From the NCBI RefSeq assembly GCF_018283455.1, contig NZ_JAAMTH010000001.1, forward strand, positions 2,523,501 to 2,587,500: a DNA stretch of 64,000 bases. The letters run 5' to 3'. This DNA is from Planococcus sp. MSAK28401 (GTDB lineage Bacteria; Bacillota; Bacilli; Bacillales_A; Planococcaceae). Each line of letters starts with the position of its first letter. The stretch's first letter is position 1. Position numbers and translations under genes: made by a program. The notes beneath the pieces were generated by a model that was given only the letters and a program-made list of their open reading frames with translations, did not search any database and was not told the origin of the DNA. Shown here in pieces: positions 1-8,057 of this stretch.

Positions 1-9
1 ACGTCCAGC

Positions 10-96
10 GAATTGTGTGGCGCACAGGGACGAACAAGCACCAAAACCCCGCCACAACGCCATTTCCACGCCCCGAATTGTGCCGTGCACAGGGAC
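10..96 (+). repeat. Paired 22-bp repeat, copy 1
   Basis: Two direct copies of a 22-bp unit (consensus gaattgtgtggYgcacaggg + ac) lie at 10-31 and 75-96, 65 bp apart start to start. The spacer has a C-rich stretch (aaaaccccgcc) that recurs in other copies. It is the first of seven such pairs, all in this orientation. Confidence 0.9.
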
Positions 97-109
97 ATGT
101 CGCCGCCTC

Positions 110-130
110 AACGACAACCCTGTCGTTTTT
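110..130 (+). terminator. Small terminator of an upstream gene
   Basis: A 6-bp stem (acgaca/tgtcgt) with a 4-nt loop is followed by a short T-run. It probably ends a plus-strand gene that lies before the window. Confidence 0.45.
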
Positions 131-233
131 GATCCCACCTTCAAACGGCGCCCTGCTATGCAATTTCCACAGAAACTGTCATAATGGAGGGTGAATTCGC
201 TTACATCTCACCCACCCTAAGGAGGAATTATTC

Positions 234-503
234 ATGGTAGAAAAAACATTCACAATCACAGACCCGGCAGGTATGCACGCACGTCCAGCTTCAGCACTCG
301 TAGGTTCGTTATCCAAATTCCAATCGGACATCACGATGGAATTCAAAGACAAAAAAGTTAACTTGAAATCAATCCTCGGCGTCATGTCACTTGGCGTGCC
401 TTCTGGCTCAACAGTCCAGATCGCCGCTGACGGTGCAGACGAAGCGGAAGCGATGGAAACAATCGAACGCGTACTTAACGAGCAAGGAATCTCGAACGAA
501 TGA
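234..503 (+). CDS. ptsH: Phosphocarrier protein HPr
   Basis: This 89-aa cytoplasmic phosphocarrier of the sugar phosphotransferase system passes phosphate from Enzyme I to the sugar-specific EIIA domains. The sequence has the active-site context M-H15-A-R-P and the regulatory Ser46 in the L-K-S-I-L-G-V motif. In Firmicutes this serine is phosphorylated by HPr kinase for carbon catabolite repression with CcpA. Length and both key residues are canonical. The start is fixed by an AAGGAGG site 7 nt upstream. Its stop overlaps the ptsI start (ATGA), so the two are translationally coupled. No ptsG or other EII gene is adjacent. Confidence 0.98.
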   Translation: MVEKTFTITDPAGMHARPASALVGSLSKFQSDITMEFKDKKVNLKSILGVMSLGVPSGSTVQIAADGADEAEAMETIERVLNEQGISNE

Positions 504-2206
504 ACCGCATCTCCGGAATCGCAGCCTCTAACGGCATCGCTATCGCCAAGGCCTTCCGCCTGGAAAATCCGGAACTGACAGTCGACAAGAAAAACGTAGC
601 GGATACACAGGCGGAAATCCAGCGCTTCGGTCAAGCAGTTAACGAATCGATCGCTGAACTCGAAGTCATCAAAAAACGCACCGCTGAAGAAATCAGCGAC
701 AAGGAAGCGGCCATTTTCGGCGCCCACTTGCTCGTCTTGGAAGACCCGGAATTGATCGGGCCGATCACAGACAAAATCAGCAACGACAGTGTCAATGCAG
801 AGTTCGCGCTTCACGAAACTTCGACGATGTTCGTCGACATGTTCGAAGCGATGGACAATGAATACATGAAAGAACGCGCCGCTGATGTGCGCGATGTCAC
901 GAAACGCGTGCTCGCCCATCTTTTAGGCGTGAAGATTCAAAACCCAAGCATGATCACCGATGAAGTTGTCGTCATCGCAGAAGATTTGACGCCTTCGGAT
1001 ACGGTGCAATTAAACCCGAAATACATCAAAGGCTTCATCACCGATATCGGCGGGCGCACGTCACACTCAGCGATCCTTGCCCGCACATTGGAAATCCCGG
1101 CAGTCGTCGGCGCAAAATCAGCGATGAGTTCCATTGATAACGGCACGATTGTCATCATTGACGGATTGGAAGGCGAAATCCTTCTCAACCCGGACGAAGC
1201 GACACTTGCTGAATACAAAGAAAAACAAACAGCGTTCGCCGGCCAAAAAGCCGAATGGGCCAAGCTGAAAAATGAAGCAACGCTCACGAAAGACGGCGTC
1301 GAAGTCGAACTCGGCGCGAACATCGGCACGCCGAAAGATCTCACCGGCGTTCTTGAAAACGGCGGCGAAGCGATCGGATTGTACCGGACAGAATTCCTGT
1401 ACATGGGCCGTGACGAGTTCCCAACCGAACAAGAACAATTTGATGCTTACTCAGCTGTTCTTAAAGGCATGGAAAACAAACCGACCGTCGTGCGCACGCT
1501 CGACATCGGCGGTGACAAGGAATTGTCGTACTTGAAATTGCCGAAAGAACTCAACCCGTTCCTAGGCCTTCGCGCCATCCGTCTATGCCTCGAGATGCCG
1601 GACATGTTCCGTACGCAATTGCGCGCATTACTCCGTGCAAGCGTCCACGGGAATCTCAAAATCATGTTCCCGATGATCGCGACACTCGATGAGTTCCGCG
1701 AAGCGAAAGCTCTTCTATTGGAAGAAAAAGCGAAACTCGAATCAGAAGGCGTCGAAGTGAGCGATTCAATCGAAGTCGGCATCATGGTAGAAATCCCGTC
1801 GACAGCCGTCATGGCAGATACTTTCGCCAAAGAAGTCGACTTCTTCTCCATCGGCACGAACGATTTGATCCAGTACACGATGGCCGCCGACCGCATGAAC
1901 GAATCCGTGTCGTATCTCTATCAGCCGTATAACCCAGCCATCCTGCGCCTCGTGAAGACCGTCATTGACGCGTCCCACAAAGAAGGCAAATGGACCGGCA
2001 TGTGCGGCGAAATGGCAGGCGACGAAATCGCCATCCCGATTCTCCTCGGCCTCGGCCTGGACGAATTCTCGATGAGCGCTTCGTCCATCCTAAAAGCCCG
2101 CTCCCAGCTAAGCCGCCTATCCAAAGCGGACATGGAAGGGCACACCGAGCATATCCTAGGTCTCGCGACTTCCCAGGAAGTTGAAGACTACGTCAAAAAC
2201 CTTTAA
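500..2206 (+). CDS. ptsI: PTS Enzyme I (phosphoenolpyruvate-protein phosphotransferase)
   Basis: This 568-aa enzyme takes phosphate from phosphoenolpyruvate onto a histidine and gives it to HPr, the first step for all PTS sugars. The phosphohistidine motif G-G-R-T-S-H189-S is visible at the canonical position. The N-terminal HPr-binding helical region (about 1-140), the swivelling phosphohistidine domain (about 145-225) and the C-terminal PEP-binding TIM barrel (about 255-540) follow in order. The barrel carries the conserved segments G-L-Y-R-T-E-F-L and S-I-G-T-N-D-L. Length is normal for the family. It overlaps ptsH by 4 bp and is followed 5 bp later by a strong terminator. Confidence 0.98.
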   Translation: MNRISGIAASNGIAIAKAFRLENPELTVDKKNVADTQAEIQRFGQAVNESIAELEVIKKRTAEEISDKEAAIFGAHLLVLEDPELIGPITDKISNDSVNAEFALHETSTMFVDMFEAMDNEYMKERAADVRDVTKRVLAHLLGVKIQNPSMITDEVVVIAEDLTPSDTVQLNPKYIKGFITDIGGRTSHSAILARTLEIPAVVGAKSAMSSIDNGTIVIIDGLEGEILLNPDEATLAEYKEKQTAFAGQKAEWAKLKNEATLTKDGVEVELGANIGTPKDLTGVLENGGEAIGLYRTEFLYMGRDEFPTEQEQFDAYSAVLKGMENKPTVVRTLDIGGDKELSYLKLPKELNPFLGLRAIRLCLEMPDMFRTQLRALLRASVHGNLKIMFPMIATLDEFREAKALLLEEKAKLESEGVEVSDSIEVGIMVEIPSTAVMADTFAKEVDFFSIGTNDLIQYTMAADRMNESVSYLYQPYNPAILRLVKTVIDASHKEGKWTGMCGEMAGDEIAIPILLGLGLDEFSMSASSILKARSQLSRLSKADMEGHTEHILGLATSQEVEDYVKNL

Positions 2207-2210
2207 TGCA

Positions 2211-2246
2211 AAAAAGCCGTGAACTCATTGGAGTTCACGGCTTTTT
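2211..2246 (+). terminator. ptsI terminator, hairpin copy A
   Basis: A perfect inverted repeat (AAAAAGCCGTGAACTC / GAGTTCACGGCTTTTT) with a 4-nt loop lies 5 bp after ptsI. The stem is identical to the hairpin at 3654-3689, after the PIN gene, and has a closely related third copy at 5212-5247. Confidence 0.93.
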
Positions 2247-2251
2247 GAATT

Positions 2252-2338
2252 GAATTGTGTGGCGCACAGGGACACTCAAGCACCAAAACCCCGCTGCGAC
2301 ACGGATTTTACCTCGAGAATTGTGTGGTGCACAGGGAC
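2252..2338 (+). repeat. Paired 22-bp repeat, copy 2
   Basis: Units lie at 2252-2273 and 2317-2338, 65 bp apart. The pair directly follows the ptsI terminator hairpin. Together they form a composite block of about 135 bp that recurs at 3648-3785 and 5207-5345. Confidence 0.92.
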
Positions 2339-2357
2339 CCGCTCAACCAAATGTCTA

Positions 2358-2391
2358 TTTTGTTGATTTTGTTGACTTTAATTCGTATAAT
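2358..2391 (+). promoter_or_regulatory. Promoter and tandem operator candidate of the PIN module
   Basis: A sigma-A-like promoter is visible: -35 TTGATT at 2363-2368, 17-bp spacer, -10 TATAAT at 2386-2391. The -35 lies within a 9-bp tandem repeat (TTTTGTTGA at 2358-2366 and 2367-2375), which is where an autoregulatory HTH protein could bind. The gene's AGGAGG site starts 12 bp after the -10. Confidence 0.65.
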
Positions 2392-2415
2392 TAATAGCAA
2401 ATAGGAGGTGGAAAA

Positions 2416-3069
2416 ATGATTCCTACCATCGATCAAGAACAAGAAAAGCTCTGGGCTAGCGTCGAAACATTGTCTACAATCAATACCGAACAAGCCGAAG
2501 CTGTGTTAAAAACGACAGTCGAGCGTTCCTTAAGCCAATTGGGCTTTACAACTCCTGCAATCTCGAGTCTCTCATTAAAAATAGCCGATCCCCAATCGGT
2601 ATTAGACTTACATCAAATAGAACGGAAAATAAAGCATCAACTAAAGAATAAAGATCGGGAACTAGCTTATGAACTGTTGATTGATTATCTTTCAAAACTA
2701 AGTGAGATGACCGACAAAGATCCGTCAGTAATCCACAAAAAGCTGATTGCTTCCCTCATGGCGAACAGCGCTAAGAACTCGCTAAGAGCATCTCTCGTTA
2801 ATCGCCCAATTAGACATCAGAAAACAGAAAACTCTTTTTACTCTCCTAGTGAAGCAGCTGAGAAAATCGGATTGAGCGACCAAACGATTAGAAGGATGTG
2901 CGAGAAAGGTAAATTTGCCGGTGCCTATAAGACAAATGGCGGTCATTGGAGAATTCCAAAGGCAAACTTCATCACAACAGATCAACAAGATAAGCGTGCA
3001 AAAGCTTTCTTCGACCGAATCGACGTCAAAAACCATAAAGCAGGGAACGTAGATGAATTTGATCTATGA
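2416..3069 (+). CDS. HTH (excisionase/MerR-like) protein, probable antitoxin partner of the PIN protein
   Basis: This 217-aa protein has an alpha-helical N-terminal part (about 1-130). A small DNA-binding domain follows at about 140-185, reading Y-S-P-S-E-A-A-E-K-I-G, S-D-Q-T-I-R-R-M, then a G-G-H-W-R-I-P wing; this is the HTH_17/excisionase form of the MerR-type winged helix. It has its own promoter, an AGGAGGTG site, and overlaps the PIN gene by 17 bp. This order (DNA-binding protein, then PIN protein, overlapping) fits a type II toxin-antitoxin pair in which the first protein neutralises the second and represses the promoter. The antitoxin role is inferred. The base composition is more AT-rich than ptsI. 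Confidence 0.75.
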   Translation: MIPTIDQEQEKLWASVETLSTINTEQAEAVLKTTVERSLSQLGFTTPAISSLSLKIADPQSVLDLHQIERKIKHQLKNKDRELAYELLIDYLSKLSEMTDKDPSVIHKKLIASLMANSAKNSLRASLVNRPIRHQKTENSFYSPSEAAEKIGLSDQTIRRMCEKGKFAGAYKTNGGHWRIPKANFITTDQQDKRAKAFFDRIDVKNHKAGNVDEFDL

Positions 3070-3643
3070 TTCGCCTATACGACCAAAAGTTTTCATTGAT
3101 ACCACCATATTGTGCGGAGCATTGCGAACCGATGGAATCAACCGAAAAATTTTACAAGCTGCTAGATTTCCACATTTCTTTCAACCTGTTTTTTCTAAAG
3201 TATGCTTGTTCGAATTCGTACGCAATGCGGCTGAAGGGTTAGGTAAAGGAAAAAATCGTGTGGCTTATTCATCAGATGATATCGAAGAATTTTTCCAAGT
3301 ATTTCTAAACCCCATCTTTGAGTACTATGAGGGTCTGCCGGTCAATAGCATATTAGGGCGATATAGCGTGGAAACGATTCTTCGAGAGCATTTATCTATA
3401 GGTGACGTCTTGATAGAATTAAGTGGATGTGACTGTTACACTGCACAGACCATTGCTGAAAAGCAGGAAATGTCAGAACCACTTTCTAAATTTGATCAAG
3501 ATGATTTTCATGTGTGGGTAACTGCCATACAGGAAAACTGCAACTTCATATTGACTTCTAATCATCGGAGGTTCCCTGCTGAAATAGGAGAAATCAAAAG
3601 AATACATCCGGCCCGTTTTTACGAAGAGCTATTGAATACATGA
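3053..3643 (+). CDS. PIN-domain protein, probable RNase toxin
   Basis: This 196-aa protein begins its fold with K-V-F-I-D-T-T-I-L, where the aspartate is the first PIN metal ligand. A glutamate follows in C-L-F-E-F, then the acidic pair in F-D-Q-D-D-F-H, and it ends with L-T-S-N-H-R-R-F-P. This order of acidic residues is that of PIN ribonucleases such as VapC-like toxins, although the protein is longer than a classic VapC (about 130 aa). Its start lies inside the upstream HTH gene, so the two are coupled. A terminator starts 11 bp after the stop. Target RNA cannot be read from sequence. Confidence 0.75.
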   Translation: MNLIYDSPIRPKVFIDTTILCGALRTDGINRKILQAARFPHFFQPVFSKVCLFEFVRNAAEGLGKGKNRVAYSSDDIEEFFQVFLNPIFEYYEGLPVNSILGRYSVETILREHLSIGDVLIELSGCDCYTAQTIAEKQEMSEPLSKFDQDDFHVWVTAIQENCNFILTSNHRRFPAEIGEIKRIHPARFYEELLNT

Positions 3644-3653
3644 GATTAATTGC

Positions 3654-3689
3654 AAAAAGCCGTGAACTCAAATGAGTTCACGGCTTTTT
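3654..3689 (+). terminator. Terminator of the PIN module, hairpin copy B
   Basis: The stem AAAAAGCCGTGAACTC / GAGTTCACGGCTTTTT is identical in both arms to the ptsI terminator; only the loop differs. The hairpin may also work for the convergent small gene on the minus strand. Confidence 0.92.
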
Positions 3690-3696
3690 GACGATT

Positions 3697-3783
3697 GAAT
3701 TGTGTGGCGCACAGGGACATCCAAGCAGCAGAATCCCGCTGCGACGCGGATCTTCCCTCGTAAATTGTGTGGTGCACAGGGAC
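3697..3783 (+). repeat. Paired 22-bp repeat, copy 3
   Basis: Units lie at 3697-3718 and 3762-3783, 65 bp apart. The spacer is about 75-80% identical by eye to that of copy 2, including cccgctgcgac.cggat. It follows hairpin copy B just as copy 2 follows copy A. Confidence 0.92.
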
Positions 3784-3787
3784 AGCT

Positions 3788-3952
3788 TCAGCCCTGTATT
3801 TTTTTCGCCTTGCTGCCTGCTGGCACATGCCACTGCGGAGCCAACTTCTCCAGCTTGTACTTTTTGTAGCCGTCAATATGTTCCTTATAAGTTTGCAAAT
3901 AGGTCTTGTTCGGGATCTCCATTGTCATTTCTTCTTTTACAATCGCAGTCAT
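3788..3952 (-). CDS. Small uncharacterised protein (54 aa)
   Basis: This minus-strand frame encodes a basic 54-aa protein starting M-T-A-I-V-K-E-E-M and ending K-A-K-K-I-Q-G. A GGAGGA site lies about 8 nt before the ATG. An ATG nearer to that site (M-N-R) is too close to be used. Lysine-, tyrosine- and glutamate-rich helical segments are seen, with no membrane segment and no cysteines. I do not recognise a family. The stop is 5 bp from a repeat pair. The good ribosome site and codon use suggest it is real. Confidence 0.55.
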   Translation of the reverse strand: MTAIVKEEMTMEIPNKTYLQTYKEHIDGYKKYKLEKLAPQWHVPAGSKAKKIQG

Positions 3953-4090
3953 CCGATTCATCCTCCTCGATTTTGGTCCTTACAAGTATTGATCACGCGG
4001 CTAACAACTACTTTATTTACACATTGCTGTTGTTGCTAAAATAAATGCATACCTTCCCTATTCAATAGCCACAGGATCGATTTGCCGTAT

Positions 4091-4501
4091 TCACTTTTTT
4101 CGCGGCAGCACACTGAGCGCATCCGTCAAGCGTTCAACAAAATCAGCGAGGGCTTCCTTCGAAGTAATCCGAAGCAAATGCTGTCCGCCTTCTACTGACG
4201 AACTTTGGGAATAACTCGTCGGCAGCAATATCGGGTGTTCAATAAGCGCTCGCATAAAACTCGGCATTTGCCCCACCGGAATTAGGATCTTTGCTTCATT
4301 CAACCCTTGTTGCTCGTCCCGGTACAATTGAACGGAAACGTCCCGGTCGGATGGAAAACCGATATACAACTGAGGAACTTTATGCCCTTCGCTTTCAGGC
4401 GAGATGCCGGCCGCACCATTCCCCGTCTTCTCTACCGATTGTGCGGCCAACATCTTGGCTGTCTTATCGTCTGGTGAAGTCATCTGCTGTGTGTTCATCA
4501 T
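4091..4501 (-). CDS. Uncharacterised soluble protein
   Basis: This frame encodes 136 aa starting M-M-N-T-Q-Q. A GGAGGA site lies 9 nt before this ATG, whereas the ATG three codons upstream touches the site. The first 45 residues look disordered (Q, S, T, E-rich). The rest alternates strands and helices (P-Q-L-Y-I-G-F-P; A-K-I-L-I-P-V-G; a C-terminal amphipathic helix with A-D-F-V-E-R-L). No signal peptide or membrane segment. I do not recognise the family. It could form a unit with the 54-aa gene 138 bp downstream on the same strand. Confidence 0.6.
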   Translation of the reverse strand: MMNTQQMTSPDDKTAKMLAAQSVEKTGNGAAGISPESEGHKVPQLYIGFPSDRDVSVQLYRDEQQGLNEAKILIPVGQMPSFMRALIEHPILLPTSYSQSSSVEGGQHLLRITSKEALADFVERLTDALSVLPRKK

Positions 4502-5211
4502 TTCAACCATTCCTCCGCTCGATTTAATCGATCTGCCAATACACGCCTTCTGCTGTCATCCCAAGCAACAAAACTTCATCTACCAAAGCTCTTTTCTGTT
4601 AGGTCACCAAATGAATCAAAAAATCAATTCACAACCGCCAATAAATAATCGAAAGTCAATTATTTATCAAAAATATTATTTCGTATAACTAATAACACTA
4701 CAATAAACCTACAACAGGGGCCAAAATATGTAAAGTAGTCTATGAAAATTCTCATAATTCAGATATTAATTTGTTTTTCTTATATACTTTTAATGGAAAA
4801 TAACAAGTCTAGCGCTTTAATTAGACAAAGTCAGAGCTCTTCAGACACCACTGTTTACAGCTTTCGCATCCTTCCGCTCGTTAACCACCTTTTAGAAATA
4901 CCCTGATAGGTTTACAATAAAAGGTAAATTGAAATAATGATTTTTCAAAACTTTTTCTGTTCGTTTTCACTCATAATGTTCAAGGCAAGCTATCTATAAC
5001 CATCCACTCTACTCCATAAACATTCAAAGCTGCATTAGCTATCGCCCCTGTTGCCGCCATCGCTCACCGATTTCCTGTTCACCGGATATATAAAAAAAAC
5101 ATTCTGTTCCCGTTTTTCTTTAATTCTTCCCCTTAGCCTAAAATCTAGCAAGTATTTCCTCACACAGCTAGAGCCTCCCCTGGGCTGAAAAGACAAAATT
5201 CACCCCAATGC
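4502..5211. other. Intergenic stretch without a recognisable gene
   Basis: About 700 bp, AT-rich in its first half. A few -10-like hexamers are present but no open frame with a ribosome site on either strand. It may be the residue of decayed genes. Confidence 0.5.
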
Positions 5212-5247
5212 AAAAAGCCTTGAACTCAATCGAGTTCAAGGCTTTTT
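5212..5247. terminator. Terminator, hairpin copy C
   Basis: The stem AAAAAGCCTTGAACTC / GAGTTCAAGGCTTTTT is related to hairpins A and B. One base pair is changed on both arms (G-C to T-A), which keeps the stem intact. It probably ends the minus-strand symporter gene. Confidence 0.88.
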
Positions 5248-5252
5248 GCGCT

Positions 5253-5358
5253 AAATTGTGTGGCGCACAGGGACATCCAAGGAGCAGAACCCCGCCGCTA
5301 TGCGAATTGCACGCCGGAAATTGTGTCGTGCACAGGGACAAAGTCGATGCACAGGGAC
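5253..5358 (+). repeat. Paired 22-bp repeat, copy 4, with a third partial unit
   Basis: Units lie at 5253-5274 and 5318-5339 (65 bp apart). A truncated third unit at 5343-5358 keeps only the right part (gatgcacagggac). The block again follows the conserved hairpin on the plus strand. Confidence 0.92.
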
Positions 5359-5372
5359 AAAACCGATAAAAC

Positions 5373-6791
5373 CTACGATTCATACCCTTCCCTAACCGCT
5401 TTCTGGCGTTTAGCGCGTTTCTTCACTTTCCGATCCTTCCGGTAATACTCATCCGACGTAAAGAACTCGTTCTTCAACTCTTTCACTTTGTTGCTCAATA
5501 GCAAAATCGCGATGATGTTCGGGATAAGGATGGCCGCAAGCATGATGTCGAGGAAGCCCCAGATGACTTCAGCTGCACCGACAGCGCCCAAAATGACGGC
5601 GAATATGTATACCACTTGCATGCCGTATGCTGCTTTCAAGCCGAACAAGAACTCCGCTTGCTTCGCGCCGTAGAACACCACGACCAGAATCGTCGAGAGC
5701 ACGAAGAAAATGAGTGCGATCGTCACGAGAATGGCGCCGAAATCACCGAAATACTGTTCAAAGGCCAAGCTTGTCAACGCCGATGAATTTTCCATCGCGC
5801 CTTCTTCTGTCCACACGCCGGAAGACAAAATAACAAACGCTGTTGCCGTACAGACGATCAACGTATCGACCACTACGCCAATGACGGCCCAGAAGCCTTG
5901 ACGCACGGGATGGTCGGTCGTCGCAGCTGCGTGTGCGATGGGTGCCGTCCCAAGTCCCGCTTCGTTGGAATAAAGCCCGCGGGCAAAGCCCCAGCGGATA
6001 ACTTCCACAATCGCCGCACCGGCAAATCCGCCCACAACAGGCGCCGGTGAAAAGGCGTTGTTGAAAATCAGCATGAAGAATTCAGGTACCGCTTTGACGT
6101 TCATCAATAGAATAACTACAGCCCCGCCGACATACAATAACGCCATGAACGGAACGAAAATCTCCGTCACTTTACCGATGCGCTTGATGCCGCCGAAGAC
6201 GACGATCGACACAAGCACAGCGGTCGCAATGCCCGTCCACAAGACAGGTACATTAAATGTCGCTTGTACTGTATTGGCAATGGAGTTCCCTTGCACCATG
6301 ATGCTCGGGATCAATTCGATCATCAATGCGAACGAGAACCAAATCCCAAGCCATTTCATGTTCAAGCCCTTTGTCATGTAATACATCGGCCCGCCGACAA
6401 ATTCGCCTTTTGCGTTTTTCTCGCGGTACTCAACCGCCAGCACACTTTCCGCAAACTTCAGTGCCATACCGATCAATGCGATGACCCACATCCAGAAAAT
6501 CGCACCCGGTCCCCCGAACATGATTGCTGCCGGCACCCCGACAATGTTCGCCGCACCGATTGTCGATGACAAGGCAGAGGTCAATGCCTGAAACGGCGTG
6601 ACCGTCCCTTCACCTTTTGGCCTCCTGAAAATGCTGCCGAAAGTTTGCCCTACTATGTAGCTGAAATAACGAAACTGAAAAAATCCTAATTTAAAAGTCA
6701 TATAAAGTCCAGAAATCAATAACAATGTGATGAGCGGAATGCCCCATAACCATGCTGAAAAATCAGCAACTCCCTCTAAAAACTGTTCCAA
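5373..6791 (-). CDS. Sodium:alanine (glycine) symporter, AGCS family
   Basis: This 472-aa integral membrane protein imports alanine, glycine or a related small amino acid with sodium. AGCS family marks are clear: S-S-T-I-G-A-A-N-I-V-G in the first third, G-P-G-A-I-F-W-M-W just after it, and a middle segment G-L-Y-S-N-E-A-G-L-G-T-A-P. About ten to eleven hydrophobic segments are visible. The C-terminal tail is strongly basic. Translation starts at TTG, supported by an AGGGGG site 7 nt upstream; the next in-frame methionine would remove the first membrane segment. AlsT/AgcS-type members include glutamine carriers, so the substrate is not certain. Confidence 0.93.
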   Translation of the reverse strand: MEQFLEGVADFSAWLWGIPLITLLLISGLYMTFKLGFFQFRYFSYIVGQTFGSIFRRPKGEGTVTPFQALTSALSSTIGAANIVGVPAAIMFGGPGAIFWMWVIALIGMALKFAESVLAVEYREKNAKGEFVGGPMYYMTKGLNMKWLGIWFSFALMIELIPSIMVQGNSIANTVQATFNVPVLWTGIATAVLVSIVVFGGIKRIGKVTEIFVPFMALLYVGGAVVILLMNVKAVPEFFMLIFNNAFSPAPVVGGFAGAAIVEVIRWGFARGLYSNEAGLGTAPIAHAAATTDHPVRQGFWAVIGVVVDTLIVCTATAFVILSSGVWTEEGAMENSSALTSLAFEQYFGDFGAILVTIALIFFVLSTILVVVFYGAKQAEFLFGLKAAYGMQVVYIFAVILGAVGAAEVIWGFLDIMLAAILIPNIIAILLLSNKVKELKNEFFTSDEYYRKDRKVKKRAKRQKAVREGYES

Positions 6792-6951
6792 CTGTTTTCC
6801 CCCTATAATATTTCAAGATATGAAATATTTCCCTCGATGCACAAGGGTTAAACGGAAATAAGGAAATTTTTTTGTAAATTTAGAAAAACTCGGCAAATTC
6901 ACCTAAGCTGGAAAGCTACAGTTAATCCAATGCTCCTCCCATAATACACAA
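6792..6951. promoter_or_regulatory. Upstream region of the symporter gene
   Basis: AT-rich DNA that should hold the minus-strand symporter promoter. I see no riboswitch-like structure. Confidence 0.3.
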
Positions 6952-6952
6952 A

Positions 6953-6988
6953 AGCCTCGGACTCCATCAAGGAATCCAAGGCTTTCGT
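6953..6988 (-). terminator. Terminator hairpin
   Basis: The inverted repeat AAAGCCT-GGA / TCC-AGGCTTT (internal mismatches) lies about 160 bp after the minus-strand gene ending at 7147. It probably ends that transcript. Confidence 0.55.
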
Positions 6989-7011
6989 CTGATAGGTAAT
7001 GAAATTAAGGC

Positions 7012-7143
7012 TGCACTCAATCTTCAAGGATGCTTTTTACACGAGGCGCTTCCTGCCTGTCCTTTACCAAAGAACATATTACCTCGCCATTTGCTTAATG
7101 TAATCCTCAAATAACATTACAACCCCAGCGATCTTGGATTGCA
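7012..7143 (-). pseudogene. Possible frameshifted small gene remnant
   Basis: Just after the gene ending at 7147, a frame starts M-Q-S-K-I-A-G-V-V and stops after 21 codons. A second frame, open from just before that stop, reads N-G-E-V-I-C-S-L-V then Q-E-A-P-R-V-K-S-I-L. Joined by a frameshift near 7092 they would give one protein of about 43 aa. Both parts look protein-like, but the evidence is weak. Confidence 0.25.
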
Positions 7144-7146
7144 TTT

Positions 7147-7662
7147 TTAGAAATTATCTTCCACATACCGAGCTTCCTGCTCTTCCGACAACAAGCCCGT
7201 CGCGCGTCCGACCGTGCCGTTATGCCATTCCCAGATGGTGTTGTGCACGTTGACGGCATTGGAGAAATTGCCTTCTTCCCAAGCGGTCAAGCTTTGCTCA
7301 TAGAATTCGTACTCCTCATAAGCGCCTTCATTGGCCCGCAAGATTTTCAGCATTTCATCGATCCGCTCCGGCGTCATCTCGATGGCTCCGCGCTTTTCGG
7401 GTGCCTCGATTTTTTGATGCGTCATTTGGTGAAGATGAATCTGGAATTCCCCTTCACTCAAGCCCACCGTTTCCACCTGCTCATTCGCTTTCGGCGGTTC
7501 GGTATCTTCTTCTTGTGCCAGCTTCTCATCCGCCTCTTCCGCAGCTTGCGAGATTTGCTGCTCGTCGCTATTGGTTAAGCTCTTATACGCCCAATACCCA
7601 GCTCCCGCGAGTATAGCCAGCCCCACCAGGAGGATAATGATCGTTCGTAATACAGTCTTCAA
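7147..7662 (-). CDS. Membrane-anchored extracytoplasmic protein (DUF6241-like)
   Basis: This 171-aa protein has one N-terminal membrane segment (about residues 8-27). An acidic, probably disordered linker (about 31-65) follows, then a compact domain with M-T-H-Q-K, a helix M-T-P-E-R-I-D-E-M-L, F-S-N-A-V-x-x-H-N-x-I-W, G-T-V-G-R-A-T-G-L-L and a terminal E-E-Q-E-A-R-Y. This resembles a family of Bacillales proteins that I recall as DUF6241; the function is unknown. No cysteine lipobox, so it stays anchored by its N-terminus. It appears monocistronic. Confidence 0.75.
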   Translation of the reverse strand: MKTVLRTIIILLVGLAILAGAGYWAYKSLTNSDEQQISQAAEEADEKLAQEEDTEPPKANEQVETVGLSEGEFQIHLHQMTHQKIEAPEKRGAIEMTPERIDEMLKILRANEGAYEEYEFYEQSLTAWEEGNFSNAVNVHNTIWEWHNGTVGRATGLLSEEQEARYVEDNF

Positions 7663-7996
7663 ATAAACACGTCCTTCCTTTCATCGGGCTGTTCACCCAA
7701 TAAAAGCGTTTTTAAAATCAGTAAGGACTATTATACAGTAAAAATCTATGAAATGCTGTATTTCTACTATCTTTATTCCTATTAATCATAGTGATAGACA
7801 GTAAACTATAACTTATACTTTCCCAATTATTTATATTTCATCCAATTTTATAATATGCGTTTTGTGTAATAGCAGAGTAAAACTTTGAACATTGTCGCGC
7901 ATGATTGAACAGCTTCTTAAGAATTGGTATTTTCGCGTAATATGCGCATCTGGCAATCTGTCTGCTCTTATATGGAATCTATCACTGACAGATCAT
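7663..7996. other. Intergenic stretch without a recognisable gene
   Basis: AT-rich, presumably with the promoter of the minus-strand gene at 7147-7662. I see no gene or clear element before the hairpin at 7998. Confidence 0.4.
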
Positions 7997-7997
7997 A

Positions 7998-8037
7998 AAA
8001 TAAGCAGCCCTCCCCTTATGGGAAGAGCTGCTTATTT
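7998..8037 (-). terminator. Terminator of the GtrB-like gene
   Basis: The inverted repeat TAAGCAGC-CT-CCC / GGG-AG-GCTGCTTA lies 20 bp after the stop of the minus-strand glycosyltransferase gene. Confidence 0.8.
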
Positions 8038-8057
8038 CCTTACTATTTCGTTCGAAC

